DNA of 60,000 nucleotides from Adiantum capillus-veneris (taxonomy: Eukaryota > Streptophyta > Polypodiopsida > Polypodiales > Pteridaceae), in NCBI GenBank assembly GCA_014529385.2, contig CM043944.1, positions 49,461,768-49,521,767 of the forward strand, in the 5' to 3' direction. A model generated the notes under the pieces. It was not told the origin of the DNA and did no database searches. It saw only the letters and a program-made list of their open reading frames with translations. The translations under genes and the position numbers were made by a program. Shown here piece by piece: positions 23,896 through 35,226 of this stretch; the first letter of the stretch is position 1; every line of letters begins with the position of its first letter.

Positions 23896-24750
23896 TTAGG
23901 AAGTAAGATTCTCTTTGAGCTTTTCAAAAGCATTTTTCTCCTTAGCAGTCCATACAAACTTAACGTTCTTCTTAGTTAAGTCGTGTAGTGGTCCTGCTAC
24001 TTGAGAGAATTTTGCTATGAAGCGTCTATAGTATGCGCACATACCAACAAAGCTTCTTAGCTCATGTAGATTTCTTGGGTTAGGCCATGCTTTTATTACC
24101 TCTAACTTTGATGGATCCATTCGGATACCATCTTTAGAGATAATATGATCTAGGTATTGAATCTCTTGAAGGAAGAATTCGCCTTTCTTTTGGTTGAGAA
24201 AAAGCTTGTTCTCCCTCAATGCTTGAAAAATCACTTGGAGATGCTGCTTATGTCCCTCCAAAGACTTGGAGTAGATGATGATATCATCAAAGAACACTCC
24301 AGTGAATTTGCGGTATGGTCTAAAAATTTTCTCCATCAAACGATTGAACGTAGTTGGTGCATTAGTCAAGCCAAAAGGCATAACTAGATATTCATAAAGA
24401 CCAAACGTTGTGCGAAACGCGGTCTTTAAGATATCTTCATCCACTATCCTTATTTGATGATAGCCACTCTTAAGGTCAATCCTACTGAAGTAGGTAGAGC
24501 CTTGTAGCTTATCAAACAGATCTTCTACCCGAGGTACGGGAAATCTGTTTTTGATAGTGATATGGTTTAGTGCTCGATAGTCCACACACATACGAGATGT
24601 ACCATCTTTCTTTTGCACTAAAAGGACTGGAGAACAAAAGGGAGAGGAACTAGGCCTCACCATCCCTTTGTCTACCAGCTCTTGTACTTGCCTCATGATC
24701 TCCTCTTGTTGAGCTTGTGAGACTCGATAAGGAGGCTTGTTAGGTGGTGA
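23896..24750 (-). pseudogene. Reverse transcriptase of nested gypsy element
   Basis: The frame runs from about SSPPNKPPYRVS through VDKGMVRPSSSPFCSPVLLV, MCVDYRALNHITIKN, YFSRIDLKSGYHQIRI, MPFGLTNAPTTFNRLM and catalytic GVFFDDIIIYS to the thumb/connection segment SFVGMCAYYRRFI. It ends at a stop near 23896 just before RNase H. The catalytic Asp pair is intact. The upstream join to protease needs a frameshift near 24790. Confidence 0.92.
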
Positions 24751-26788
24751 GCTTCCAGGAAGGAGCTCAATGCGATGGTCATCATCCCCTCGTTTTGGAG
24801 GTAAGCCATAGGGATATCATCAATGAACACATCTTGGAATCCTTTTAGAAAATTAGACAAGTCTAAATCTTCTTGATTCCTACCATTTACATTTGATGAA
24901 ACATTAGTATCTTTTAGAGACTCTTTGACAAAAATCATGTACGCAGAAACTGAGCTCTTCATTGACTTATCAAAAGCAAGAGGATTTACAAGTGGAATAG
25001 TGCAACCACGCTCACTAGCATCTATATACATGTTCTTTCCCCTGTAGGTGAAGTAGATTTTCCTCTCAGGTAACTTCATGTTGGCAGCCATGCGATCAAA
25101 CCATGGTGCCCCTAGGATAACATCCTCATGTTGGAGAGGAGAGATGAAGAAGTCTTCTTTGTCGACATAGATTTGGACATGAAGCCTCAACTTCCCAATC
25201 AAGGGAGTAACGGAGGCTTGTTGTCCCTTGAAATCTGCATCAGCCACTACTATATCTCCCATCTCAAAAGCTTGAATGCCCAGCTTGGTGGCCAACTCAG
25301 TTGATATGAAGTTGAGAGTAGAGCCAGGGTCAAACAAGATGAAGGCATCATGCTCTCTTACCTTTCCCCAAGCATAGGAAAGTGATGATCCTTTGCAATG
25401 AGCATCCTCTTTTGGAGCTTCGATGGTGGAAGCCCTAGGAGTCTCATTGCGAGTATTCTTCTTGGGGCAAGAACGATAGCCATGTCCTTGCTCCCCACAC
25501 TTGAAACACTTATGGTCCTTGCGAAAAGCTTCAAGCTCTTCAGGAGAGAGTTTGTTTTTACCTTTGTAAACTCCCTTCTCCTTGGACCGATTGTTGTTGT
25601 TGCTAGAAGTGACTTGGGAAGTATTTTGAACATTCGTTTTCCCCTTTGCATCATTTTTGTCTTTGTTTTCCATGGGCTTGACATTACGTCTAGCCCCTTG
25701 ATGGAAATTGATGCGTGAAGAAACCATGGTGTGATGGATTATTTCGCTAATAGTACCAGGCCGTTGAGAGTTGATGTATTCGGCCATCTCTTCAGGTAAT
25801 CCCGCACAGAATTGCTGCCTTTGCTCGGCAAAGTCTATCTTTTGAAAGACAGTAGCCTTGAGATGTAAATCCCAAAACTTGTCTACGTACTTGTGGATAG
25901 ACTCATGAGAGAGAAGCTTCAAGCAGCGCCATTCACTAAGCACTTTGTCTTTTGCATCGCTTGCAAGGAATTGCTTCATGATGGAAACTCGTAGAGTTTT
26001 CCATGTCTTTGGGGCTTCACCATTGCCACGAAGGCTAGCCCACCATTGACGAGCTGATTTTTGGAAGTGCATAGCTACATGGCGTAGCTTGGAGGACTCT
26101 GTGAAGCCCTCGTCTCCAAAGGCCGCATCAAATTGCTGGATGAAGGCCAACACTTTGTCGGTAGCACCAAAGGTGCCATCATAGGTGAGAAAAGAGATAC
26201 TCTTTTCTCCCTCCTTGAACTTATTTAGCTTTTGTGACCTTCGCCATGCAGGAAATGATTTGCGATTTCCTCCCCTCTTGTATTCTAGGCGAATAGCCAT
26301 AACTTTCGTTGGAAGAGGAGGAAGGTGAAGAAGAAGGAGAAGAGGGTGACCTCTTCCTAGCCCTTTTCTTCCTTTGTTTCCTCTCTTGCCTTTCAGAGTG
26401 ATGAGGAGAAGGACTATGTGTTGATCTTTTCCTCTTGGGAGGAGTGGGCGATCGTCTAGACCGCCGTCTTCGTGGAGCCACATATTCAGAGGAACTTAAA
26501 CTTTCATTGCCTTCTTGCTCTTTGGATTCCTCCTCTCGAATGGGAGAGAGTCTTCTTTTGGGGGTCTCTTCAAGAGGCCTCCTAAGCTCTCTCTCCTCTT
26601 GGAGAGGAAGGAAAATTCCATAAGCACGAAGTTGTTGAGTAACTTTGGCTTGCAAAGCAGGGTTGCCCATAGCTTGCTGCAACCTAGTGACGAGATAATT
26701 CACAAACATGGGAGCAGCATCATTAGCACCTTCATGTGCAAAATCAAAGCTATCAATGTTCATTCTACTCTTTTGATTTGTCAGCCAT
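24751..26788 (-). pseudogene. gag-protease of nested gypsy element
   Basis: The start is probably ATG at 26788 (MADKSK); an extra A in an A-run shifts the frame before MNIDSFDFAHEG. The N-terminal part (to about 26221) is Arg/Ser-rich (RRRRSRRSPTPPKRKRS). A further shift near 26300 leads to the gag core with FIQQFDAAFGDEGFTE and SARQWWASLRGNGEAP. A zinc knuckle CFKCGEQGHGYRSC lies near 25508-25467. The protease motif reads FDPGSTLNFIS near 25335 (DPG for the usual D-S/T-G), then DVILGAPWFDRM. The RS-rich N-terminus is unusual for gypsy gag. Confidence 0.88.
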
Positions 26789-27189
26789 GTTAACAAAATT
26801 TATGTATGTACTTAGTGTATGCTTTGGCAATTCAAAACCTTAGTTGCCACTCCTCTTAGCCTTTGAAAATCGGCTGTTAAGTATCTACACCCATGGCTCA
26901 AAGTGGTTAATTATAGAGAGTAGAGGAGTAGGTCTAACATAGCAGAGTTGTCGAGGGCTAGCTCCTTTCGGACTTCTTATGGCTCAATAATGGTAAAGCT
27001 GTAGGCAACTCTAAAAAGACTCCATTATTAAGTCCAAAGCTCCCGAGGTGTGCACCATCCCCCACATAGTGGGCTCAACAAAACCAATAATAGATCCCAG
27101 TTCCACTTACCCTAATATAATTAACAACATCAACCATTTATAGGCTACTTAAGGACCTCTCTTCTTAAGCAAGAAAAGAGAAACCAAAT

Positions 27190-27202
27190 GCTCTGACACC
27201 AA
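27190..27202 (-). other. Primer binding site of nested gypsy element
   Basis: On the minus strand TTGGTGTCAGAGC follows the 5' LTR directly. It differs by one base from the tRNA-Met site TGGTATCAGAGC. Confidence 0.8.
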
Positions 27203-28302
27203 TGTAATGGAATTGGCCTATTTAATTTGAGAGTAGAGGAAATTAATGAGAATACTTTTGAGAAATGACTTTGTGAGCATAGCGGGTGAACATAATTGAA
27301 TATAGCTTGGAGAAGGAGAGGGAGCTCTTGCACTATGCATAGCACACAATGAGAGTGTTTGTGAGTGTGTGTGGGTGAGTATACCCCTTAAGCAACCCCC
27401 TAGCTTGCTTGGGTCGACCCCCCCCTTGTAGCTCATACTTGAAGCTCATTGGACCCCTCCAAGCCTCGCCAATTAAAAGCAAGAGGCATTACAAGCAGCA
27501 AGGGTAGCCTTGAGACAAGTGTCCCTCTTTCCCCTTTGAGAGAGAGGGCTAGATAAATGCTAAATCATTTAATTAAATCTCCTAAATTATTATTGGACCC
27601 CTTGGGTGGCCAACCAATAGGCTTCAGGCACACCATGAGGGCAACATGAGGAGGAACTTGACAAGTGTCCCTTTTGCTTTCTTTGTACCATGCATACCTT
27701 GTGTGAGTGTGTGGGTGTTCTCTCTCATCCCCCCTCATGTAGGGCTCGCCCCCTCCTTGTAGGGATTGATTATTTGACTTTTTGACACCTCAAGCCCCTC
27801 ATGCATAGGCCCGGTTCCCACCACAAGCTTGGCTCATAAGCACTTTAAGCTTGGGTTGGGTTCTCACCTCAAGTGCAATCCTAGCATCTCAAGCATGTCA
27901 AGCACCTCAAGAATCTCAATAATTAAGCACCTCAAGCATCTCAAGCACCTCAATCATCAAGCACCTTAGTCATCAAGCAGGACAAGCACCTCGAGCCGGG
28001 TCGGGTTCCCGCACCTCAAGCTCAGCCCTAGCTTACCTAAGGTCAAAGGCCTTTTACACACATTATTGGAGGTCTTCAATGAAGCTAACCCTAAGGTCTT
28101 ATGCTCCATTTGTTAGCCTTGCTCTTTGATAGACCATATCTCATTTGGGCCCCTTTACCATTGGTCCCGTGTTGAGATAGATCTATAAGCACATGTCTAT
28201 ATCTTAACACTTGTTCCTGTTTATTCTCCCACATTAAGTGATCAATTTAATATGAGAAAATCATTTGGGTTGGTTAGATATTAGATATTATATTTTATGA
28301 CA
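27203..28302 (-). repeat. 5' LTR of nested gypsy element (1100 bp, internally deleted)
   Basis: It matches 20114-21709 at both ends but lacks about 530 bp after GAATATAG. It has extra AAGCACCTC-type units near 27900-27985. Confidence 0.9.
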
Positions 28303-28308
28303 ACTCCC
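28303..28308. repeat. Target-site repeat ACTCCC (right)
   Basis: Matches 20108-20113 at the other edge of the nested gypsy element. Copia coding sequence resumes directly. Confidence 0.85.
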
Positions 28309-29692
28309 ACTGCTGCATGTGCAATGTCTGCTGGCCTTGTCCAGACCATAGCATACATTAGAGAACCTACCGCTGCAGCATATGGAACTTTAGACATATA
28401 AGCTATCTCCTCTTGTGTCTTTGGACACATATCCTACGTTAGTTTAAAGTGACCAGACAAAGGTGTAGAAATTGGCTTTGCATTTTGCATTGCAAACCTT
28501 TCTAGTACCTTCTTGATGTAATCCTCTTGAGATAGTTTTATGTCTTCTTCGTCCTTTCCATTGATATTTTCATACCAAGTATCCTCTTTGCAGCACCTAA
28601 ATCTTTCATTGAAAAAGATTTAGACAGCTCCTCTTTTAGGTCTTTGATGTCGTGCATGTTAGCACTTGCAATCAACATGTCATCAACATACAACATTAGG
28701 ATGATGAATTTCCCATCTCCTCCCAAATTCTTCGTGTAGACGCAGTGATCCGAGTTGCATCTTGTGAATCCATGATCCAACATCCATGAATCAAACTTCA
28801 AGTACCATTGTCTTGATGCTTGCTTTAAACCATACAAGCTCTTCTTTAATCTGCAAACCATTTTCTCCTTACCTTTTACTTCATACCCCTTTGGTTGAAG
28901 CATGTAGATTTCCTCCTCTAAGTCACCATGAGGGAATGCCGTATTTACATCCATTTGCTCAAGATTTAGATTATGAGCAGCCACAAGGCTTAAGACAAGC
29001 CTGATTGAGTTCATTTTTACAACAGAAGAATATATTTCATTGAAATCAATACCTTTCTTTCGAGAAAACCCTTTTACCACAAGCCTAGACTTGTACCTTT
29101 TCTTCCCACCTTCTTCTTCCTTCACCTTGTACACCCATTTGTTTTGAAGTGCCTACTTACCTTTAGACAACTCAACGAACTCCCATGTTTGGTTGCGATG
29201 TAGTGAGTCCATCTCCACTTGCATGCTCTTCGTCCATTCTTCTTTGGATTCATGTTGCATAGCTTCTTCGTATGATTCCGGCTCTCCAGAATCTGAGATC
29301 AAGAGATGGTTGAAGGAAGGAACAAACCTTTTTGGAGGTCTACTTGCTCTTGTAGACCTTCGGGGAATAGGTTGAGGCTCCTCAATTGGTTGACGTTGTT
29401 GCACATTGTCCCCATTTGCAGTCCTTGAGTCTTCACTGTTCTCAAGCTCCATGTACTCATCACCTGTTTCTTTTGTTTGTTTTCTTTCCAAGTAATCTTT
29501 GTACATATTTTGTTCGTTAAAAATTACATTCCTACTCCTTAAGATTTTACCATCTTTAGGATTCCATAGGCGATACCCAAAGTCACCTTCTCCATAGCCA
29601 AAGCTGAAGGTTGCGTGCTTATAGTACACAAGTAAAGTGTACTGACCTTTTCTCCCTTGGCAACCACCAAAGATCCCTTTGAGATCTTCCAC
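28309..29692 (-). pseudogene. Copia reverse transcriptase region
   Basis: Minus strand: the linker GYGEGDFGYRLWNPKDGKI and the proline-rich RRSTRASRPPKRF segment lead into RT (EEWTKSMQVEMDSLHRNQTW, KSRLVVKGFSRKKGIDF, MDVNTAFPHGDLEEEIYM, LKKSLYGLKQASRQWY, catalytic LMLYVDDMLIA). Breaks are a TAG near 29153 (where the sister copy has an Arg codon) and a 1-bp deletion near 28538 that ends the frame at ERTKKT. The YVDD catalytic box is intact. The frame then continues, shifted, to the gypsy insertion. Confidence 0.9.
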
Positions 29693-30590
29693 CGTTTGAT
29701 TCCGAATGCAATGTTGTGACCTTCATCGTCCAATTGTCCTGTAGAGATCAATTTTTTCCGAAGAGAAGGAACATGCCTAACATCTTTAAACTTCCATTCA
29801 TTTCCCTTAGCAGTTTTGACAGAAACTGTACCTTTGCCAGCAATCTCACAAGCTTCATCATCTCCCAAGTATACATACCCTAAATTACCTTTGGTGTAAT
29901 CTTGGAAATGTTGCTTGTGTGGTGTCGCATGGAATGAAGCCTTGGAATCTACTATCCAGGAATTAGACAAATTGTCTAATGAGAGAATTAGAGCATCTTG
30001 CTCTACTTTACCTACCACATTGGCCTCCGTTGTTGGCTTGTTGTCTTGAGACTCTGTCTCCTTCTTCTTCTTGGACCAGCAATCCTTCTTGGTGTGGCCC
30101 TTCTTGCCGCAGTTCCAACATTCAAGAATTGACTTTGTGCGTGACTTGCTCCGTCTTGAGCGATCACGACCCTTTTGGTTTTTGAACCTATCCTTAGGCC
30201 TTCCTCTTGTTTCCATTGACAGTGCAACACTTGATGATTCTCCTGTGCTTATCCTTCGTATTTCCTCGCTTAGGAGAACACCGACAACATCATCAACCTT
30301 AAGAGTATTTGTGCCAGAAATAGAATTACTTACAACCATCACAAGGCTGTCCCAACTATCCGGTAGAGATGATAGTATAAGGAGAGCTCGCACTTCGTCA
30401 TCGAAATTGATTTTCACCGATCGAAGTTGACTTATGTTTGTGTTAAAGTCATTTAGGTGTTCTGCATTTGAACCATTCTCTGCCATCTTTAGATTGAACA
30501 AGCGCTTCATAAGAAATACCTTATTGGATGCCGATGGTTTCTCGTAGAAGTGGTCAAGTGACTTTATCAAGTCTTCCGTGGTCTTCATCT
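29593..30590 (-). pseudogene. Copia gag C-terminus and protease
   Basis: It resumes after the 86-bp duplication with MKTTEDLIKSLDHFYEK. The zinc knuckle CWNCGKKGHTKKDC is intact. The protease segment reads SWIVDSKASFHATP where the plus copy has DSGAS, so the catalytic D-S-G has become D-S-K. At about 29618 the sequence jumps from the post-protease TLYLCTISTQPSA to FGYGEGDF-type sequence. The whole integrase core is missing: about 0.8 kb compared with 58118-58913 in the plus copy. Confidence 0.9.
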
Positions 30591-30762
30591 CCGAAACATT
30601 GAAGGTCATCATTGATGCCAAGCTTAACCGGATTGTTCCGCGTGCCTTTCGATCAAGGACAATCCATGCTTTATCTCCGAAACATTGAAGGTCATCGTTG
30701 ACGCCAAGCTTAACCGGATTGTTCCGCGTGCCTTTCGATCAAGGACAATCCATGCTTTATCT
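30591..30762. repeat. 86-bp tandem duplication inside copia gag
   Basis: Units 30591-30676 and 30677-30762 differ at two bases (CATCATTGATG versus CATCGTTGACG). As 86 is not divisible by three, it shifts the gag frame. The sister element at 57080-57140 has one copy. Confidence 0.95.
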
Positions 30763-30905
30763 ACCACTGTTGCAGGCTTCTTTGCAAGACCGCCTAGTGG
30801 AAAATAGAGGTCCTTCTGGTAGAGATAGTCTTCAATCTGCATCTTCCAATGTTGGTAGTTTTTGTCGTTGAACTTCTCAATCTTGAGCTTCCCTTCCTCC
30901 GCCAT
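30591..30905 (-). pseudogene. Copia gag N-terminus
   Basis: It starts MAEEGKLKIEKFNDKNYQHW at 30905 and continues DYLYQKDLYFPLGGLAKKPA and WIVLDRKARGTIRLSL, the N-terminal gag domain seen in TNT1-like plant copia elements. The frame is lost in the tandem duplication. Confidence 0.88.
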
Positions 30906-30964
30906 AACTCCTACTCAATTCAAGGAATCCTTTCCTTGAGATAATTTAGCTACGAGTAAACCTT

Positions 30965-30976
30965 GCTCTGATACCA
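30965..30976 (-). other. Primer binding site of minus-strand copia element
   Basis: GCTCTGATACCA on the plus strand is the complement of TGGTATCAGAGC (initiator tRNA-Met). It lies six bases from the LTR; the plus copy has a two-base spacer. Confidence 0.88.
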
Positions 30977-30982
30977 GTTGTC

Positions 30983-31671
30983 TGTTAGGAAATAAGAAGT
31001 AGCTAAATAGATATTTGAGTAGATTACTTAATGGAGAGAGATAGATTTCACACACAAGAGATTATAGACTAGAGAGAGATAGATTTCACACACAAGAGAT
31101 TATAGAGTAGAGAGAGAGAGAGAAAGAGAGAGGGTACACACGATATACGTGGTTCACCCAATATGGGCTACGTCCACGGGAAATCAGCCACTCAATGGCT
31201 TTAGTACTTCAAAACAAGAAGTAGTTTACAAAGGGATTATACCCTTAATAGAGCTCCCGCCTTGCTTCACTTTGACCACCTCACACCCACCTTGTTGCAT
31301 CAACTTCACACTCTGAAATGTGTGTAGAAATGGCCGCCTTTTATAGGCCAAAAGGGTTGCCCTCTCTCATGAGAGGTAGCCATGTGTAGCCGCCCTTGTG
31401 TAGATAAGTCCAAATCGGACCCTCCAATCCGCCCATGTGTGGCCGCCCTTGAGAAGACAAGTCCTCTTTTAAATTCGACCACTGGCCACCAGCCACCGGC
31501 CATTGACTACCGGCCATTGACTACCGGCCACCGGCCAACCGACAACCCGACCAGTCGTTTTCCGACCACTTTCCAGCCGCCGTCGGGCCATAATATTCCG
31601 GCACGAAGAGAGAGTGATTTTTGCCCGTGATTTTTTTCCGTGAAAATTTTGGTTTCCGGTGAGTGATTTTT
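30983..31671 (-). repeat. 5' LTR of minus-strand copia element, truncated
   Basis: It matches 18727 onward but stops near 31671, missing roughly the outer 130 bp seen at 19340-19468. The next bases belong to the E0 element remnant, so one deletion removed both ends. It contains (GA)n near 31085-31130. Confidence 0.88.
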
Positions 31672-31673
31672 AG

Positions 31674-32259
31674 GTAACTCATGTAGTTCTCCATATGCAC
31701 CTTCTCATGATGGAACTTTGTATTCTGCAAAGAAGACAAACAAATCCATTGTTTTGTAAAAGGAAGGTGGCTTGTCAGCATACATAGCATCTGCAATCCC
31801 TTTATGCATTGCTTTGAACGTCCCACTTAGACTCTCCACAGGCTGCCATTCCACAGCTGTTGAAGGAAATATATCTGGAATGGAATCAAAAAATGAGAAA
31901 AACAATGGGATAATGAAAAAAATTCACTGTATCAAATAGTTTTTTTTGTACTTACAGTAAGAATGCAGTGTGGGATGTTCTTCCCAGTCTAACACCATAT
32001 CCTTGGCCATGTACACATGTTGAACCTTAGCTAGCCAGCCATTGTCGGTCACTTTGAAAGCAAGAACACGACCTTTCCAATGGTTTTTTACTTTATCGTG
32101 TTCAGTTCTCTTCACTCTGTGTACACCTTTGCATGAAGGAAGCATTGTTACCCAGTCATTCACACGAAAAGATATGGACTTCCAAAGACCATCCTCTCCA
32201 ACGTTATGAAAGTCACAAGAAGTTATGTTATGTGAAGGGCGACGTGCAAAAGACGCCAT
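31674..32259 (-). pseudogene. Gene C, truncated copy (E0)
   Basis: Exon a (32259-31956, MASFARRPSHNITSCDFHNV start) and the beginning of exon b (from 31874) are nearly identical to gene C at 44381-43125. The same GT-AG intron is present. The copy is cut off at 31674 by the copia junction. Function unknown. Confidence 0.75.
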
Positions 32260-33314
32260 GGAAACTCATAGATTAGAGAAGAAAGAAAGTATAGACGGAA
32301 AGACTTAGAACCTCTCACAAACTAGAGAGGAGAAAGGTATACGTTTGAAAAAAGTAGGTGATTTGTCATTAATGCTCTTGTTTTGAGAGCCTTCATACAT
32401 AGATTTCGTATCTTTTGACAACGTTTTTGTGAAATATAAAATAGAATAAAAGACAAGACTTCATTGCTTTGAGCCGCAAATTTAATGAGCTCTCTCGCCG
32501 AAAGCACCCAAATATAGCAGTTTCAGCCTTGTGATCAAGACATTTAGCGGTTCTCCGTCAAAATAGGACCACCAAAACCCACAGTAGAGGAGACAAGAGA
32601 GCCATACTTTTGTATACATGTCAAATAACTATTGGACTATTCCTTAATCCTTAGATTAACAAACAGCCCTTTTGAGTCGTTTTTGGCCCCTCTCATAACC
32701 AGACCATGGATACTTTTCTCTAAGGCACATTTAGCCACATAGAAACCTTTTCCTACTCCTATGAATTGGCAAATCGCATTTTTATCCTTGGTTGCCGTTG
32801 CTCCCCACTCCCACAGACCTTGCACCGCTATTTGATGGCCCATAAAATAGAGCACAATCGATTGAGCACAACAAACTTGAAGGCTTTGTAACACTAACTC
32901 CGAGCTTAACTTACTTGCACCACATATCCGTCTTCATCCCACCGTGCAAGATGTCCTCTAGCATTGTGTGAGCTCCAAAGTGCGAGGGCTTCATAATTTT
33001 TTCCGGAGTATAGGTATTTGTATAAGAGTCCAATGTCCTTTTCCTCCCTTCTAAGTCCACTCCTCATCTATCAGGATCCTATGGCTCCCTCTCTAAGCCG
33101 TCAAGCTCTTTCGACATTTCTAGATATGGACCACAAAGGAAGGGGTGGGAACCCCTCCCCCTTAAGTGCTTGTTGGACAATTAGCTTTTCGAAAACTTTT
33201 CAATAGGTTTCTCTAAAAGAAAGCAAACACCTCAAGGGGAAAAAAAAGTTTTGCAAGTGACTAATAGGACGAGTTACTTTGGGAAGGATAAAAAGAAAAT
33301 TAAGTTACTTTAGG

Positions 33315-34438
33315 AGAGCAACAAAGCAGCAGGAGTCTTAAAGTGGGGGGGAAAAAACCAGATACATCAAGAACTCCATTTTGCATTGGTCCCCGTGGCT
33401 TTCAAAAGTTGTAGATCCGCCACAAGTTCCTATTGGATAGAGACAGCCAGGAAGCTGAATAATAAGGGTCTGAATCGATTGGGGCACTTCTGGGATAGTG
33501 ACAACAAGAGTTGGAAAACCATTGATCTCTTGGTTACCCAATTCCAACTGAATAGCTTGGAGGTCTTGATGGTCCACAAAGTGAGAAAAGAGCTCGACAA
33601 TATAGTGATGCCTATCTATGATTCGGAGTTTGACTGGAACGCCTGGAAATGGCCCGGAAGCAGTCTCTTAGGGAAACCCCATCCGAAAGACATTTACCAT
33701 ACAATGATGCAAAAAGAGAATTGGTCTAGCCCCCTCAACAAGATATGGAAAAAACATTGGTCGGGAAAGGTGGGAGCAAGTAATGGAGAACATCTAGAAG
33801 CCAAAGGTTCTGCAACACTTGAAGGTATTTTTATGGAGGTAATTTAAGGTGCTCTACCGACGGGGGTGAAGATTTAGGAAAGAGGGATTGGGTCAGATCG
33901 GTGCTTGGGGTGCAGGTTGGCTAGTGAAGATTTGGCACACCTCTTCATGGATTGCCCAACTATCAAAGGCCTCGCAGGGAAAATATGTAAATGGGTCCAA
34001 AGAACATGGAAAATTGGTTTTTACAAGACTGATCTATTCCTTGGAGGGAAGAACTCACGTGGTCAACCGCTGTGTGTTTGAAGGAGGTCTTGAGGTGGCA
34101 AGCTTCACAGAAATTATACAAGAAATCAAAGTGCTAATTTGGACGCTCGGGCGCAAGCAACACTCGGAGGATTGGTCTTGGACTACTTGTGCCTTGTTGT
34201 CAGCAGAGGGTATGCCTAGGATGGGGGAAAATCTTGGCTATCGGTATTTAAAAGATCTCAAAAGAACATGATAATGAACCTTTTGTATCAAGGATAAGGG
34301 GGCGAGTTGGTTGGATCACTGCCGATGTAATTATGGTCCGTGGATGATGTCATGGCTCAACACAAGTATGACAAGACATTGTAATTTTTTGTGTTGATTA
34401 ATATAATTCACTCACTATTGTGAGTTTTGGAAAAAAAA
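33315..34438 (+). mobile_element. 5'-truncated LINE insertion with 13-bp target-site duplication
   Basis: Coding traces include IWKKHWSGK, then IWGALPTGVKI, RGIGSDRCLGCRLASEDLAH and LFMDCP, the zf-RVT zinc motif after LINE reverse transcriptase. It ends in a poly-A run at 34431-34440. AAGTTACTTTAGG occurs just before it (33302-33314) and at its 3' end (34439-34451), as expected for target-primed integration. Only the 3' 1.1 kb was copied. Confidence 0.85.
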
Positions 34439-34451
34439 AAGTTACTTTAGG

Positions 34452-34876
34452 GGAAACCTAAACTTTGAGTTAGTTTAGGAGAAAAATAACTTTAAGTAAT
34501 TTGATGAGTTACTTTCGTATAAATTTTTTGAAATAATACTTCTTTTTAAAAATATTTTTTAAAAGTAACTCGACGAGTTACTTTAAAAATTTAAAATAAT
34601 AATTTAATTTTTTTAAGAAACTTGTCGAGTTATGCAGTGAAAACATGATCGTCACGGAAGATAGTGCCACGTAACTCAGTGAGTTATGTGGCGGTCCGAC
34701 TCGGCGAGTTGAGTTTGCCACGTTGATTCGACTTTGAGCACCACGTCGAACCACCACGTAACTCATCGAGTTACGTGGTGGCCTGATGTGGCACTTGAAT
34801 TGAGATCGGTGTGTCAAATCTAACCCCTTGAGTCGGGCTGCCACGTAACTCGTCGAATTACATGGCACTATCATTA
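34452..34876. repeat. Cluster of TAACTCGNCGAGTTA palindromes
   Basis: A palindromic word of the type TAACTCGACGAGTTA, or one arm of it, recurs at about 34520, 34565, 34621, 34672, 34700, 34755 and 34843, several times inside CCACGTAACTC...GAGTTACGTGG. The fuller version is at 46593-47200. Confidence 0.7.
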
Positions 34877-34904
34877 GGGCCAAAAACGACTCAAAAAGGG
34901 CTGT
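34877..34904 (+). repeat. Left terminal inverted repeat of E1
   Basis: Starts GGGCCAAAAACG and ends AAAGGGCTGT. It is the exact reverse complement of 44800-44827. Confidence 0.8.
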
Positions 34905-35226
34905 GTAAGGAATTGGTTAAATTACTAATTAGCAGAGCCGTTTGTGGTGAAAACGGCTCCAAATTTGTTCGTTTTGGTCATTTAAAGCATATCTACGCAA
35001 TCTAAAGCGTATCTAGGTACATATCTCTAAATATTCAAAAAGATATCGTTTTCTTGGCTCACCTCGAAATTTGTTTTCATTTACTTCACTTGGAAAATAG
35101 TTGTTTTCACTTTTGAATCTCTCTTTTTTCTCTCACCTTTCGAGAGCTTTATCTCTTCTTCTCTGATGCACCTTGTTCTGCTGCTACATTATTTCCATTA
35201 TACTTTCTGCTCCTTCATTACTTACA

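Larger units (their letters stand above)
20114..28302 (-). mobile_element. Ty3/gypsy chromovirus nested inside the copia element
   Basis: LTRs at 20114-21709 (3' LTR) and 27203-28302 (5' LTR) flank minus-strand gag-pro-RT-RH-IN-chromodomain. ACTCCC on both sides marks a precise insertion, and the copia RT/RNase H frame resumes on either side. Reading frames are long with few breaks, so this is a fairly young copy. It is still defective: gag and pol frameshifts, stops before and inside RNase H, an integrase catalytic Asp replaced by Asn and a small integrase deletion. Confidence 0.95.
18727..31671 (-). mobile_element. Ty1/copia element, defective, split by a nested gypsy element
   Basis: On the minus strand the order is 5' LTR (30983-31671, truncated), primer site, gag, protease, RT, RNase H and 3' LTR (18727-19468). 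It is closely related to the plus-strand copy at 56004. Damage includes an 86-bp duplication in gag, a mutated protease triad, loss of about 0.8 kb of integrase, a stop and a 1-bp deletion in RT, and an 8.2-kb gypsy insertion at 20114-28302. The copia-only length is about 4.75 kb. The outer end of the 5' LTR is lost at the junction with the E0 remnant. Confidence 0.92.
31674..34876. repeat. Left copy of the 12.1-kb tandem duplication (E0 remnant + flank)
   Basis: Nearly identical to 43796-47014, with an offset of 12,122 bp rising to about 12,139 bp after a small insertion. It contains the right end of a transposon copy (E0: gene C 5' part and right terminal repeat at about 32661-32688) and about 2.2 kb of flank with a LINE. 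At 34877 the full element E1 begins. Confidence 0.9.
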
